The position numbers and the translations under genes were made by a program. This document shows positions 51,949-60,576 of a stretch of 64,000 bases of DNA, piece after piece. Origin of the DNA: Bacillus thermozeamaize (GTDB lineage: Bacteria > Bacillota > Bacilli > ZCTH02-B2); NCBI GenBank assembly GCA_002159075.1, contig LZRT01000121.1:62001-126000 (forward strand), read 5' to 3'. The first letter of the stretch is position 1. Every line of letters begins with the position of its first letter. Below the pieces are notes generated by a model. That model saw only the letters and a list, made by a program, of their open reading frames with translations, searched no databases and was not told where the DNA came from.

Positions 51949-53037
51949 ATGGTCCCAATCGATCAAAAACAGAAAAATGGCATCCTCCGTCAAATGGCAG
52001 GTAAGAGAGGCATACGCCCGTTTATCCCCGAGCAGGCTTATTTTGAACCGGCTTCACTGGATTATCCATTAGGGAAAAAACTCTATCGCATGATGAAAGA
52101 TTGGAATGTTCCCATCCGGATGACCACCAGTCATAACCAGGTCAGAGGGCTGGCAGGCGAGACGGATGCGGAAACCTACCGAATTGCCAAGCGAACACTG
52201 GTGGTCGGTGTCAAACGTTCGCTGAAATTCGAGCCTTCCAAGCCTTCCGCCGAATACGCGTTACCGTTGGGTACCGGCTGTATCGCTCACTGTCATTATT
52301 GTTATCTGAATACGAATCTGGGGACCAAGCCGTATGTGCGGGTATATGTCAATGTGGAGGAGATATTGGAGCAAGCGAGGAAATACATCAAAGAGCGTGA
52401 GCCGGAGATCACCCGTTTTGAGGCGGCTTGCACATCCGATCCACTGGCCGTAGAGCATCTGACAGGGAGTTTGGCGGAGGCGATCCGCTTTATGGCGGAG
52501 CAGCCGCTCGGGCGTCTGCGTTTTGTGACCAAATTTCACTTTGTGGATTCCCTGCTGTCGATTCCACACAATGGGCACACCCGGATCCGCTTTAGCCTGA
52601 ACGCGGATTATGTGATTAAGTATTTCGAACCTTCCACTTCCCCGCTCGAGTTAAGAATCGCTGCGGCTGAAAAGGTGGCAGCAGCCGCTTATCCGCTCGG
52701 CTTTATCCTGGCTCCTCTTTACCGCTTTGACGGTTGGCAGGAACAGTATACCCGGCTGCTGGCACAACTTGCCCGCCACCACCTGCTGAACGGACACCCT
52801 GATCTTACCTTTGAATTGATTCAGCACCGTTTCACAAAAGTGGCCAAGACGATCATCCTGCAGCGTTATCCGAATACCCGTCTGCAGATGAAAGAAGAGG
52901 AAAGGAAATTCAAGTGGGGCAAGTACGGCAGGGGGAAATATGTCTACCGTGATGAAGAAGCCGCGGAATTACAGGAATTGCTGGAAGAAAAGATCAGACA
53001 CTATTTTCCCCAGGCACAGATCGAGTATTTTACCTGA
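51949..53037 (+). CDS. splB: Spore photoproduct lyase
   Basis: A 362-residue radical-SAM repair enzyme. The cluster motif is CIAHCHYC (C-x3-C-x2-C), and the cysteine of EAACTSDPLAVEHLTG is the conserved hydrogen-donor residue (Cys141 in B. subtilis). The enzyme reverses the spore photoproduct thymine dimer during germination. ATG 51949 is chosen by AAAGGAG at 51931-51937. Together with the sigma-G-like promoter upstream it is strong evidence that the organism forms endospores. Confidence 0.95.
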   Translation: MVPIDQKQKNGILRQMAGKRGIRPFIPEQAYFEPASLDYPLGKKLYRMMKDWNVPIRMTTSHNQVRGLAGETDAETYRIAKRTLVVGVKRSLKFEPSKPSAEYALPLGTGCIAHCHYCYLNTNLGTKPYVRVYVNVEEILEQARKYIKEREPEITRFEAACTSDPLAVEHLTGSLAEAIRFMAEQPLGRLRFVTKFHFVDSLLSIPHNGHTRIRFSLNADYVIKYFEPSTSPLELRIAAAEKVAAAAYPLGFILAPLYRFDGWQEQYTRLLAQLARHHLLNGHPDLTFELIQHRFTKVAKTIILQRYPNTRLQMKEEERKFKWGKYGRGKYVYRDEEAAELQELLEEKIRHYFPQAQIEYFT

Positions 53038-53183
53038 TCCCCTTATTTCTTGCTTATTGCCTTCCGGTATGAGCTTTCCGTGTGTTACAATACGATGAAT
53101 CCATTCATTGGGCACAGATGAACCTGGATCAATAGAGTGAACACGGTGAGCAGGAGTTGTATCGGAAGAAGGGGATGCATCAG

Positions 53184-53852
53184 ATGTCGTGGAATCAGTT
53201 GGCGGAACAGATTCATCAATGTTGCCGCTGTGAGAGGCTGGTGGAATGGCGGACAGCTGTGGCGGGGAAGAAACGGGAGTATCCCGCGAAAAGTTATTGG
53301 TCGCGGCCGGTGAGCGGGTTTGGTGATACGGAGGCCCGTCTGTTGATCGTCGGCCTGGCGCCGGGAGCGCATGGGGCCAACCGGACAGGACGCCCCTTTA
53401 CTGGCGATGCGGCTGGGGATTGGTTATATCAGGCGCTGTATCAGTATGGTTTTGCCAGTCAACCGGATGCAGTGTCCAGGGATGATGGGCTGGTGTTGAC
53501 TGATGTGTTTATCACCAATGTGGTGAGGTGTGTCCCGCCAAACAATAAACCGACTGGCGAAGAGCTTCAGGCGTGTCGAGCGTATTTGCTTCAGGAGATG
53601 TCCTTGTTGAGTCAGCTTCGGGTCGTTTTGGCACTGGGAAAGGATGCCTTTGACAGTGTGAAGGCGGTATACCGGGACCAGGGAGTAAATGTCCGGGGCA
53701 TGACTTTTGCCCACGGCGTTTCCTATGATTTGGGTGATGGATTACCGATTCTCATGGCCAGTTACCACCCCTCAAGGCGGAACACCAATACGGGAATGCT
53801 CACGTGGGAGATGTGGACCGCCATTTTTGACAAGATTTTCTTGAACACATGA
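53184..53852 (+). CDS. Family-5 uracil-DNA glycosylase (UdgB type)
   Basis: A 222-residue DNA glycosylase of the type-4/5 group. Motif A is GLAPGAHGANRTGRPFTGD, motif B ASYHPSRRNTNTG, with an N-terminal CCRCERLVEW and a later VVRCVPPNNKPT contributing cysteines for a 4Fe-4S cluster. Motif A lacks the acidic residue of families 1 and 4, as in family 5. It removes uracil and related bases from DNA. ATG 53184 lies nine bases after AAGAAGGGG; two earlier in-frame starts (53157, 53175) are too close to any site. Confidence 0.88.
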   Translation: MSWNQLAEQIHQCCRCERLVEWRTAVAGKKREYPAKSYWSRPVSGFGDTEARLLIVGLAPGAHGANRTGRPFTGDAAGDWLYQALYQYGFASQPDAVSRDDGLVLTDVFITNVVRCVPPNNKPTGEELQACRAYLLQEMSLLSQLRVVLALGKDAFDSVKAVYRDQGVNVRGMTFAHGVSYDLGDGLPILMASYHPSRRNTNTGMLTWEMWTAIFDKIFLNT

Positions 53853-53899
53853 ACGGTGAAACGGAATATTGACAAAACACAAACTGTGCGTTAGTTTTA

Positions 53900-53919
53900 T
53901 ATTGAACGTTCATTCAATA
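53900..53919. promoter_or_regulatory. TetR operator upstream of its own gene
   Basis: The perfect palindrome TGAACGTTCA (53903-53912) is embedded in TATTGAACGTTCATTCAATA, 20 bases before the ribosome binding site of the regulator. The same core occurs again at 54595-54604. Confidence 0.65.
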
Positions 53920-53939
53920 GTTGTGATTGAGGAGAGTTT

Positions 53940-54554
53940 ATGGCAAAGTCGGATACCAAAGAATGGCGGCAAGAGCAAGTCATTGAGGCCACCTCGCGTT
54001 GCATCGTGGAAAAAGGGCTGGCAGACATGTCGATGAAAGACATCGCCAGGGAAGCCAATGTCAGCACAGGAATTATCTACCATTACTTTAAAAACAAAGA
54101 GGATCTTCTTTTACAGGTCATCAAAAGGGCGTTTCAGAAGTCCCATGAACAAGTGATGGAAACCGTGGAAACGCTTTCTTCGCCTGTGGAAAAACTGGAA
54201 CGCCATTTGGAAAACATCTTGGCGGTGCCGAAAGAAAACCCGGACTTTTTTGTCGTCTTGTTGAATTATCTCGGTGAAGCGAAACACCATCCTGAGTTGC
54301 AGGCCATTGTCGCCAAGTTTTTCCGAAACTTGCGTTTCTATGTGGAACAATATTTGCAAGAGGGAGTGGAGCAAGGGCTTTTTGCTCCGGAGCAGGTCCG
54401 TCACCTTCCAGCCCTTCTTTACAGTGTGGGTTTGGGGCTGGGAGTGATGTGGATGATGGATCCTGAATCGGTGGACGCGAATGGAGCGGGCAAACTTTTC
54501 CTCCAATGGATGCTGGAACATCTCGGAGTCGGAAGAACTGAGCCAGATGCGTAA
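53940..54554 (+). CDS. TetR-family regulator, FadR-like
   Basis: A 204-residue TetR protein. The helix-turn-helix covers residues about 10-55 (DMSMKDIAREANVSTGIIYH, YFKNKEDLL), and the C-terminal part is all-helical, as in Bacillus FadR (YsiA), which binds long-chain acyl-CoA. TGAGGAGAG precedes ATG 53940. The adjacent palindrome and a second copy ahead of the enoyl-CoA hydratase gene suggest that it represses itself and the following fatty-acid genes. The ligand is inferred from context. Confidence 0.88.
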   Translation: MAKSDTKEWRQEQVIEATSRCIVEKGLADMSMKDIAREANVSTGIIYHYFKNKEDLLLQVIKRAFQKSHEQVMETVETLSSPVEKLERHLENILAVPKENPDFFVVLLNYLGEAKHHPELQAIVAKFFRNLRFYVEQYLQEGVEQGLFAPEQVRHLPALLYSVGLGLGVMWMMDPESVDANGAGKLFLQWMLEHLGVGRTEPDA

Positions 54555-54594
54555 GGAAACGCAAGGATCGGGCCAATTTTCCGCATAAATGAAA

Positions 54595-54604
54595 TGAACG
54601 TTCA
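54595..54604. promoter_or_regulatory. Second TetR operator core
   Basis: TGAACGTTCA, identical to the core at 53903-53912, lies 25 bases before the start codon of the enoyl-CoA hydratase gene, flanked by ATATA. Confidence 0.6.
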
Positions 54605-54629
54605 ATATATCAGCGAAGGAAGGTGCACC

Positions 54630-55400
54630 ATGGTTCGGGTAGAACGAAAAGGACCTGTTTGCACGATCATACTCAGTCGGCCCGAGGTGAGAAATGCGGT
54701 GGACCGGCAGACGGCAGAGCGACTGGCGGAGGCGTTCCGGGCGTTCGAGGCGGACGATGACCTGGCCGTGGCGGTGTTGTGGGGGGAAGGCGGGCACTTT
54801 TGTGCCGGCGCCGATTTGAAAGCCCTCGCAGAAGGAAAGGGAAACCATTTGTCAGAGGACATGAGCCAGGACGGACCCATGGGGCCGACCCGCATGCGGC
54901 TTTCCAAACCGGTGATTGCAGCCGTGTCAGGGTATGCGGTGGCCGGTGGCCTTGAGCTGGCCTGCTGGTGTGATTTGCGGGTGGTTGAGGAGACGGCGGT
55001 GTTTGGCGTCTTCTGCCGGCGGTTTGGCGTTCCCTTGATTGACGGGGGAACGCAACGGTTGCCCCGTCTGATCGGGATGAGCCGGGCGATGGATATGATC
55101 CTCACGGGCCGTCCGGTAGGGGCGGAAGAGGCCTTGATGATGGGGTTGGCCAATCGTGTCGTGCCTCATGGCAAGGCGAGAGAGGAGGCGGAAAAGCTGG
55201 CAGAACAAATAGCCGCTTTCCCGCAGACCTGTTTGCGCAGCGACCGGGAGGCGGCATACCGTGGATTTGAGATGGACTTTGATGCAGCGATGGCGCTGGA
55301 GTTCCGTTTGGGGATGCGTGTGATTGAAAGCGGTGAGACCAGTCGGGGCGCGCAACGGTTTTCTGCGGGCGAGGGAAGGCATGGCAAGTTTTTCGGATAA
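54630..55400 (+). CDS. Enoyl-CoA hydratase/isomerase family protein
   Basis: A 256-residue crotonase-fold enzyme. FCAGADLKALAEG and VSGYAVAGGLELACWCDLRV form the CoA and oxyanion site. At the second catalytic position the sequence reads CRRFGVPLIDGGTQRLPRL, which fits the enoyl-CoA hydratase-like branch without the second glutamate. ATG 54630 follows GAAGGAAGGTG; an ATG at 54594 lies inside the operator and is rejected. Controlled, by position, by the TetR regulator. Confidence 0.88.
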   Translation: MVRVERKGPVCTIILSRPEVRNAVDRQTAERLAEAFRAFEADDDLAVAVLWGEGGHFCAGADLKALAEGKGNHLSEDMSQDGPMGPTRMRLSKPVIAAVSGYAVAGGLELACWCDLRVVEETAVFGVFCRRFGVPLIDGGTQRLPRLIGMSRAMDMILTGRPVGAEEALMMGLANRVVPHGKAREEAEKLAEQIAAFPQTCLRSDREAAYRGFEMDFDAAMALEFRLGMRVIESGETSRGAQRFSAGEGRHGKFFG

Positions 55401-55454
55401 TGTATTTATCGCGTTCAGAAATCATTTTACATTTTTAAAACAGGGGGGACAGGT

Positions 55455-57008
55455 ATGCATGCACGCGAATTGATTCAAAGAGGAGCAAAGTATTATCCCA
55501 ATCGAACCGCTGTGATGTTTCAGGGAAAAAGCCTGACGTTTGAAGAGGTTTACCGGAACAGCAACCGGCTGGCCAATGCCTTGTTGAAGCTGGGGTTGAA
55601 AAAGGGGGACCGGGTGGCTTCGCTGCTGGCCAATTCGCTGCAGAGTGTGGAAATTGACTTTGCCCTCTTGCAGAGTGGTTTGGTGCGCGTTCCGCTCAAT
55701 ACGCGTCTGTCCGAAGAGGAACATTTTCACATGATTCAAGAGACGGAGGCCCGGGCCATATTGTTTACGGAAGAATTTGCCGAAAGGGTTGCAGCCTTGC
55801 GGCCCCGGTTGCCACAGGTTTCCTTTTATTGCCAAATGAATGGAACACCTGAACATCCATGGATGTTGTCTGCTCAAGAACTGGTCGCTGCCGCAGACGA
55901 TGCTGAGCCGCCTGTGGTGATAGAGGAAGCGGATTTGGCTACCATCCAATATACGTCCGGCACCACCGGAACGCTCAAAGCCGCCGTTCACACTCAGGGT
56001 ACCTGGGCGGCCATCTGCAACAATATTTTGCACGCGATCTGGATTCAGGAAGGGGATGTGATGCTTCACGCCGCACCGCTGACCCATGCTTCAGGCACGT
56101 TGGTGCTTCCGCACTGGATCCGGGGGGCGGCCAATGCCATTTTGCCCGGTTTCAATCCATCGGAATACCTTGCCGCTGTGGAGCAGACCAAAGCCACCAC
56201 GCTAAACCTGGTGCCTACCATGATCATCATGTTGCTGAATCATCCGGAAGTGGAGCGGTATTCTTTTGCGTCCGTGCGCAACATCATCTATGGCGCCTCC
56301 CCGATGCCGCGTGAGGCGTTGCGCCGCGGGCTGGAGTTATGGGGACCCAAGTTTACGCAATATTATGGCCAGACGGAGGCACCTCTCATCCTGACCGTCC
56401 TTCAGGCCCATGAACACTTGGGTGAGGGGCCGGAAGTTGACCAGCGGCTGTTGTCCTGCGGCCGTGCCACGCCGGATGTGATGATTCGCATCCTGGATGG
56501 AGAGGGTAAGGAAGTGAGCCCGGGAGAGATTGGCGAGATTGTCGTCAAGACAAGCCAGGGGATGATCGGTTACTGGAAGGCTCCCGAACTTACACAGGAG
56601 ACGATCAGAGACGGCTGGATTCATACGCGGGACATGGGATATCTGGATGAACAGGGCTATCTGTACCTTGTGGATCGCAAATCGGACATGATCATCACAG
56701 GCGGCTTCAATGTCTATCCACGGGAAGTGGAAGAGGTGCTCTACCAGCACCCGGCAGTGATGGAAGCGGCGGTGGTGGGTGTGCCGGACGAGACCTGGGG
56801 CGAGGCGATCAAGGCATTTGTCGTGCTGCGCAGCGGGCATACCGCCACGGAAGAAGAATTGATTAGTTTTTGCAAAGAGCGGCTGGCTTCCTACAAAAAG
56901 CCAAAGTCTGTGGAATTTGTCGATTCCTTGCCTAAGAGCCCAGTAGGGAAAGTGGTTCGTCGCCTGCTCAAAGAGCCTTACTGGGCAGGAAAGGAGCGGC
57001 GCATCTAG
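55455..57008 (+). CDS. Acyl-CoA synthetase (AMP-forming)
   Basis: A 517-residue ANL ligase. Motifs: QYTSGTTGTLKAAVHTQG (the glycine/lysine P-loop is altered, LKAA instead of PKGV), YYGQTEAPLIL, DGWIHTRDMGYLDEQGYLYL (HTRD instead of the usual HTGD), and LPKSPVGKVVRR with the adenylation lysine. CAGGGGGGACAGG precedes ATG 55455. The changed P-loop suggests a special substrate class, such as aryl or branched acids, but the enzyme should still be active. It is 54 bases after the enoyl-CoA hydratase gene and probably in the TetR operon. Confidence 0.9.
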   Translation: MHARELIQRGAKYYPNRTAVMFQGKSLTFEEVYRNSNRLANALLKLGLKKGDRVASLLANSLQSVEIDFALLQSGLVRVPLNTRLSEEEHFHMIQETEARAILFTEEFAERVAALRPRLPQVSFYCQMNGTPEHPWMLSAQELVAAADDAEPPVVIEEADLATIQYTSGTTGTLKAAVHTQGTWAAICNNILHAIWIQEGDVMLHAAPLTHASGTLVLPHWIRGAANAILPGFNPSEYLAAVEQTKATTLNLVPTMIIMLLNHPEVERYSFASVRNIIYGASPMPREALRRGLELWGPKFTQYYGQTEAPLILTVLQAHEHLGEGPEVDQRLLSCGRATPDVMIRILDGEGKEVSPGEIGEIVVKTSQGMIGYWKAPELTQETIRDGWIHTRDMGYLDEQGYLYLVDRKSDMIITGGFNVYPREVEEVLYQHPAVMEAAVVGVPDETWGEAIKAFVVLRSGHTATEEELISFCKERLASYKKPKSVEFVDSLPKSPVGKVVRRLLKEPYWAGKERRI

Positions 57009-57132
57009 GCTGGCCTACGCACTTCAATGTTCCTCGAAAATCTTTTTCGCGCCAAGCGATGGGATGGACGGTATGTGCGAGAGGAAAGGTTTTTCCCTGG
57101 GGTTCTATTTTTCGTGCCCTGGATTTAACAAT

Positions 57133-57173
57133 GGGGCTGCCCGCCATCATTCGGCTGATGGGGCAGCCCCTTT
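57133..57173. terminator. Bidirectional terminator between convergent genes
   Basis: GGGGCTGCCC (57133-57142) pairs with GGGCAGCCCC (57161-57170), with TTT on the plus side. It serves the acyl-CoA synthetase gene and the small lipoprotein gene. Confidence 0.75.
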
Positions 57174-57201
57174 CGCATGATTGATGATGATTCTATGATG
57201 A

Positions 57202-57432
57202 TTATGATGATTCGGATAGGTTTTGGAGTATTTGTTCCAATTGGTTGTGATAATCCGACAGCTCCTGTTCCAGTCGCAGCCGCTCGTTCTTGATTTGATC
57301 CAGGTCAAGGTTCTGGTTGTTTTGAGTCGTTGGCTGTTCAGGGAGTTGTGTTGAAGCGCTACTGCATGCTGATAAAGCAAATGTGAGGAAAATGAGGGCT
57401 GAAGCTGCCGCCAGGAGAAACGGTTTGCGCAC
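57202..57432 (-). CDS. Small lipoprotein of unknown function
   Basis: A 76-residue protein with a signal peptide and lipobox LSAC (cysteine near residue 23), a Gln/Asn/Thr-rich linker, and a helical tail with coiled-coil spacing (QIKNERLRLEQELSDYHNQL). GTG 57432 is chosen because AAAGGAG lies nine bases upstream. It should be anchored outside the membrane. I do not recognise a family. Confidence 0.75.
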   Translation of the reverse strand: MRKPFLLAAASALIFLTFALSACSSASTQLPEQPTTQNNQNLDLDQIKNERLRLEQELSDYHNQLEQILQNLSESS

Positions 57433-57635
57433 CTTGACCCACTCCTTTAAACTCATGATATCCTGTTCACCCGATTAGACGCTGCGAAGGGGAAAAAAGT
57501 TTCATCGGGAATGCCATCGGTTTGGGAAAAATTTTATGCCGACCATTGTGGATCTTCGAGTGAATTTTCCGTAAACTGGGTGGTGTATAACACAAGAGCA
57601 GCGAAAATGTTGTTTTTGGATTGGAGGATTAAACC

Positions 57636-58634
57636 GTGGAAATGGCCACTTACACTTTTCATCCCATTCCCCCGTATAATTTTTTTCACATGCTCCAGCG
57701 CCTCAAATACGCACGCCACGAACTTTACCGGTTTGACCCGGATGGTGCCGTCATCCGCACGTTGACGATTCGGCAGGACGAAGCGGGAACGTGTGAATCA
57801 TCAGCGGGTACACGGCAGGATACGGGAAAAGGGTGGAGACGCCTTCTGACAAGGACCACTTGGAATCATAAAGTGTGGGAACCGGAATTGCGCGTGGATG
57901 TCATCCTGGAAGAAGGAGACGAATCGCTGACATCTTCCGAGGAAAAATTGGTTGTCAGGCAATTGGCCCATATCTGGATGGTCGATGTGGATTTGACGCC
58001 GTATTATGAACAAATGGCTTCCGACCTTCGACTGGCTCCCATTGTCAAGAAGTTTGAAGGCTACCGGCCTCCCCTGGACGGCTCCCTGTTTGAGTCGATG
58101 ATCAAAACCATCATCGGCCAGCAGTTGAACCTGGCCTTTGCGCGCAAGCTGAATGAACGTCTCATCCAGCTTGCGGCACCGCCCTTTTTCTGGAAAGGGG
58201 AGGCTTACCCGGTTTTTCCCCAGCCGGAAGAACTGGCATCGTTGGATGTGGCGCAGTTGCGGGCGCTGCAGTTTAGCCAGCGCAAGGCGGAATATGTGAT
58301 TCATCTTGCCAGAAGTGTGGCCAATCACGAACTGTGCTGGCCGTCACTGGAAGAGGCGCTGAACAAACCGGACGAGGAATATTTCCTGGAATGGCAAACG
58401 ATTCGCGGCGTTGGGCGGTGGACGGTGGAATGTGTGCTGATCTTCGGACTCGGACGTCCTGATTTGTTGCCTGCGGCCGACATTGGCTTGCGCAATGCCG
58501 TGCGCAAAGTGTACCAATTGCCCGAACAACCAACGGAAGAGCAGATCAGGGAGCTTGGCCAGTCCTGGAAGCCGTGGTCCAGTTACGTGACGCTGTATCT
58601 CTGGGAAAGTCTGGTGCAGGGGCAATTTTCGTAA
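57636..58634 (+). CDS. alkA: DNA-3-methyladenine glycosylase II (AlkA type)
   Basis: A 332-residue helix-hairpin-helix glycosylase. The N-terminal 140 residues form the AlkA-like domain with a short hydrophilic insert (about residues 50-65). The HhH motif IRGVGRWTVECVLIFGLGRP and the catalytic aspartate in PAADIGLRNA are present, as is FESMIKTIIGQQLNLAFA. It removes alkylated bases from DNA. The GTG start at 57636 follows TTGGAGG by eight bases. Monocistronic. Confidence 0.92.
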   Translation: MEMATYTFHPIPPYNFFHMLQRLKYARHELYRFDPDGAVIRTLTIRQDEAGTCESSAGTRQDTGKGWRRLLTRTTWNHKVWEPELRVDVILEEGDESLTSSEEKLVVRQLAHIWMVDVDLTPYYEQMASDLRLAPIVKKFEGYRPPLDGSLFESMIKTIIGQQLNLAFARKLNERLIQLAAPPFFWKGEAYPVFPQPEELASLDVAQLRALQFSQRKAEYVIHLARSVANHELCWPSLEEALNKPDEEYFLEWQTIRGVGRWTVECVLIFGLGRPDLLPAADIGLRNAVRKVYQLPEQPTEEQIRELGQSWKPWSSYVTLYLWESLVQGQFS

Positions 58635-58760
58635 CCGATTTGTAAAAGAGTCTTTCTATTCTAGATTGTAAGCGGTAAAATAAAAGGAACTGCATGTCGG
58701 GGAGAGAACAGAAGAAACATAAAGAGAAAAAGTCGGTTTATTCTGATGAGGAGGGGGAAC

Positions 58761-60479
58761 ATGGCCGAAAAGCCGTGGTTGAAACATTATTCGGAAAACG
58801 TCCGCGCCACGTTGGAATACCCGGAAAAGACACTGGGAGATCTTTTTATCGAAACAACGGAAAAATACCCGGAGCGGGAGGCGATCCACTTCCTTGGCAA
58901 GCGCCTCACCTATCGTCAGCTGCGGGATGAAGTATTCAAATTTGCCAATGTGTTGTCCAAATTGGGGGTGAAAAAAGGGGAGCGGGTCTCGTTGATGTTG
59001 GCCAATACCCCCCAGAGCGTGATCGCGTATTATGCGGTGTTGCTGCTTGGAGGCATTGTGGTCCAAACTAACCCGATGTATACCGAACGAGAGCTGAAGC
59101 ACCAGCTGGAAGACGCGGGAGTGGAAACCATCCTGGCCCTGGATCTGGTGTACCCGCGCCTGTCCAAGGTGGCTTCGCAGACCCCCCTGAAGCACATCAT
59201 TTACACCAGCATCAAGGATTACCTGCCGTTTCCGAAAAATTTGCTCTATCCGTTCAAGCAGAAAAAAGACGGAATGTGGCATGACATCCCATACGGAAAC
59301 GGCGTTTATGCATACGAGCAATTGATGAAGGCGGCTCCCGCCACGCGGCCGGAACCGGTAGCGCTCGACCCGAAAGAAGATTTGGCGCTGCTTCAGTATA
59401 CCGGCGGGACGACGGGATTGCCCAAGGGTGTGATGCTGACCCATTACAACCTGGTAGTCAATACATTCCAGTGCATGGAATGGCAGGAAAAACACGATGA
59501 AGAGCAGCAGCGGGTGCTGGCTGTGCTGCCGTTTTTCCACGTTTACGGGATGACGGTGGTGATGAACCTCAGCATTGCCACGGGCGCGCTGATGATCCTG
59601 CTGCCGCGCTTTGATGTCAAAGAGGTCCTGGAAACCATCCAGAAGGAGAAGCCCACCCAGTTTCCCGGCGCGCCGACGATGTACATCGGACTGCTCAATC
59701 ATCCGGATGTCAACAAATATGATTTGTCGTCGGTGAACATCTGCCTCAGCGGCTCTGCGCCGCTTGCCCCTGAGGTCCAAAAGCAATTTGAGACCCTAAG
59801 CAACGGCGGTCTCTTGGTGGAAGGGTACGGGCTGACAGAGGCTTCACCGGTCACCCACTCCAATCCGATCAATGGCCTCCGCAAGGTGGGAAGCATCGGC
59901 ATCCCTTGGCCGGATACGGATGCCCGCATCGTGGATGAGGAGGGAAATGATGTCCCCGTGGGCGAAGTGGGCGAGCTGATCATTCGCGGACCTCAGGTCA
60001 TGAAGGGGTACTGGAACCGCCCCGATGAAACGGCAAAGACGCTGCGGGATGGCTGGCTTTACACGGGGGATATGGCCAGGATGGATGAGGACGGGTACTT
60101 CTACATTGTCGACCGGAAAAAGGATATGATCATCGCGGGTGGATTCAACATTTACCCGCGGGAAGTGGAGGATGTTCTCTTTGAGCATCCGGCGGTCAAG
60201 GAGGCGGCCGTGGTGGGGGTACCCGACCCGTACCGGGGAGAGACCGTCAAGGCTTTCATCGTTCTCAAGGAAGGAAAGACGGTGACGGAAGAAGAGCTGG
60301 ATCAGCATTGCCGGGCAAATCTGGCGGCCTATAAGGTGCCGAGGATCTACGAATTCCGCGATGAACTGCCCAAAACAATGGTCGGCAAGGTGTTGCGCCG
60401 GCAACTGCAGGAAGAGGAACGGGCCAAATATCAGCAGCAGCGTCCGCAACCGGCAGAGCAAAACGCGCAAGAAGGGTAG
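58761..60479 (+). CDS. lcfA: Long-chain acyl-CoA synthetase
   Basis: A 572-residue FadD/LcfA-type ligase. Motifs in order: QYTGGTTGLPKGVMLTHYN (residues about 212-230), GYGLTEASPVTHSNP, DGWLYTGDMARMDEDGYFYI and LPKTMVGKVLRRQL with the adenylation lysine; the FACS region is complete. It activates long-chain fatty acids at the membrane for beta-oxidation. GAGGAGGGGG precedes ATG 58761. The C-terminal tail is Gln-rich (YQQQRPQPAEQNAQEG). In Bacillus lcfA often starts the fadR-fadB operon; here it stands alone. Confidence 0.92.
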   Translation: MAEKPWLKHYSENVRATLEYPEKTLGDLFIETTEKYPEREAIHFLGKRLTYRQLRDEVFKFANVLSKLGVKKGERVSLMLANTPQSVIAYYAVLLLGGIVVQTNPMYTERELKHQLEDAGVETILALDLVYPRLSKVASQTPLKHIIYTSIKDYLPFPKNLLYPFKQKKDGMWHDIPYGNGVYAYEQLMKAAPATRPEPVALDPKEDLALLQYTGGTTGLPKGVMLTHYNLVVNTFQCMEWQEKHDEEQQRVLAVLPFFHVYGMTVVMNLSIATGALMILLPRFDVKEVLETIQKEKPTQFPGAPTMYIGLLNHPDVNKYDLSSVNICLSGSAPLAPEVQKQFETLSNGGLLVEGYGLTEASPVTHSNPINGLRKVGSIGIPWPDTDARIVDEEGNDVPVGEVGELIIRGPQVMKGYWNRPDETAKTLRDGWLYTGDMARMDEDGYFYIVDRKKDMIIAGGFNIYPREVEDVLFEHPAVKEAAVVGVPDPYRGETVKAFIVLKEGKTVTEEELDQHCRANLAAYKVPRIYEFRDELPKTMVGKVLRRQLQEEERAKYQQQRPQPAEQNAQEG

Positions 60480-60532
60480 AGCGTGAGCACTTGATAAAGC
60501 GCGGACGCTAGGCATTTGCGCCAAAACAAGGC

Positions 60533-60576
60533 AAGGGCTGTCCCTTAAGTCTTGCGACTGAAGGACAGCCCTTTTC
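60533..60576. terminator. Terminator between lcfA and glcF
   Basis: AAGGGCTGTCC (60533-60543) pairs with GGACAGCCCTT (60563-60573), a perfect 11-bp stem followed by TTC on the plus strand. It serves both convergent genes. Confidence 0.8.

Noticed and set aside
58656-59786. A 376-codon minus-strand frame opposite lcfA
   Set aside because: Antisense shadow of a well-supported ligase gene.
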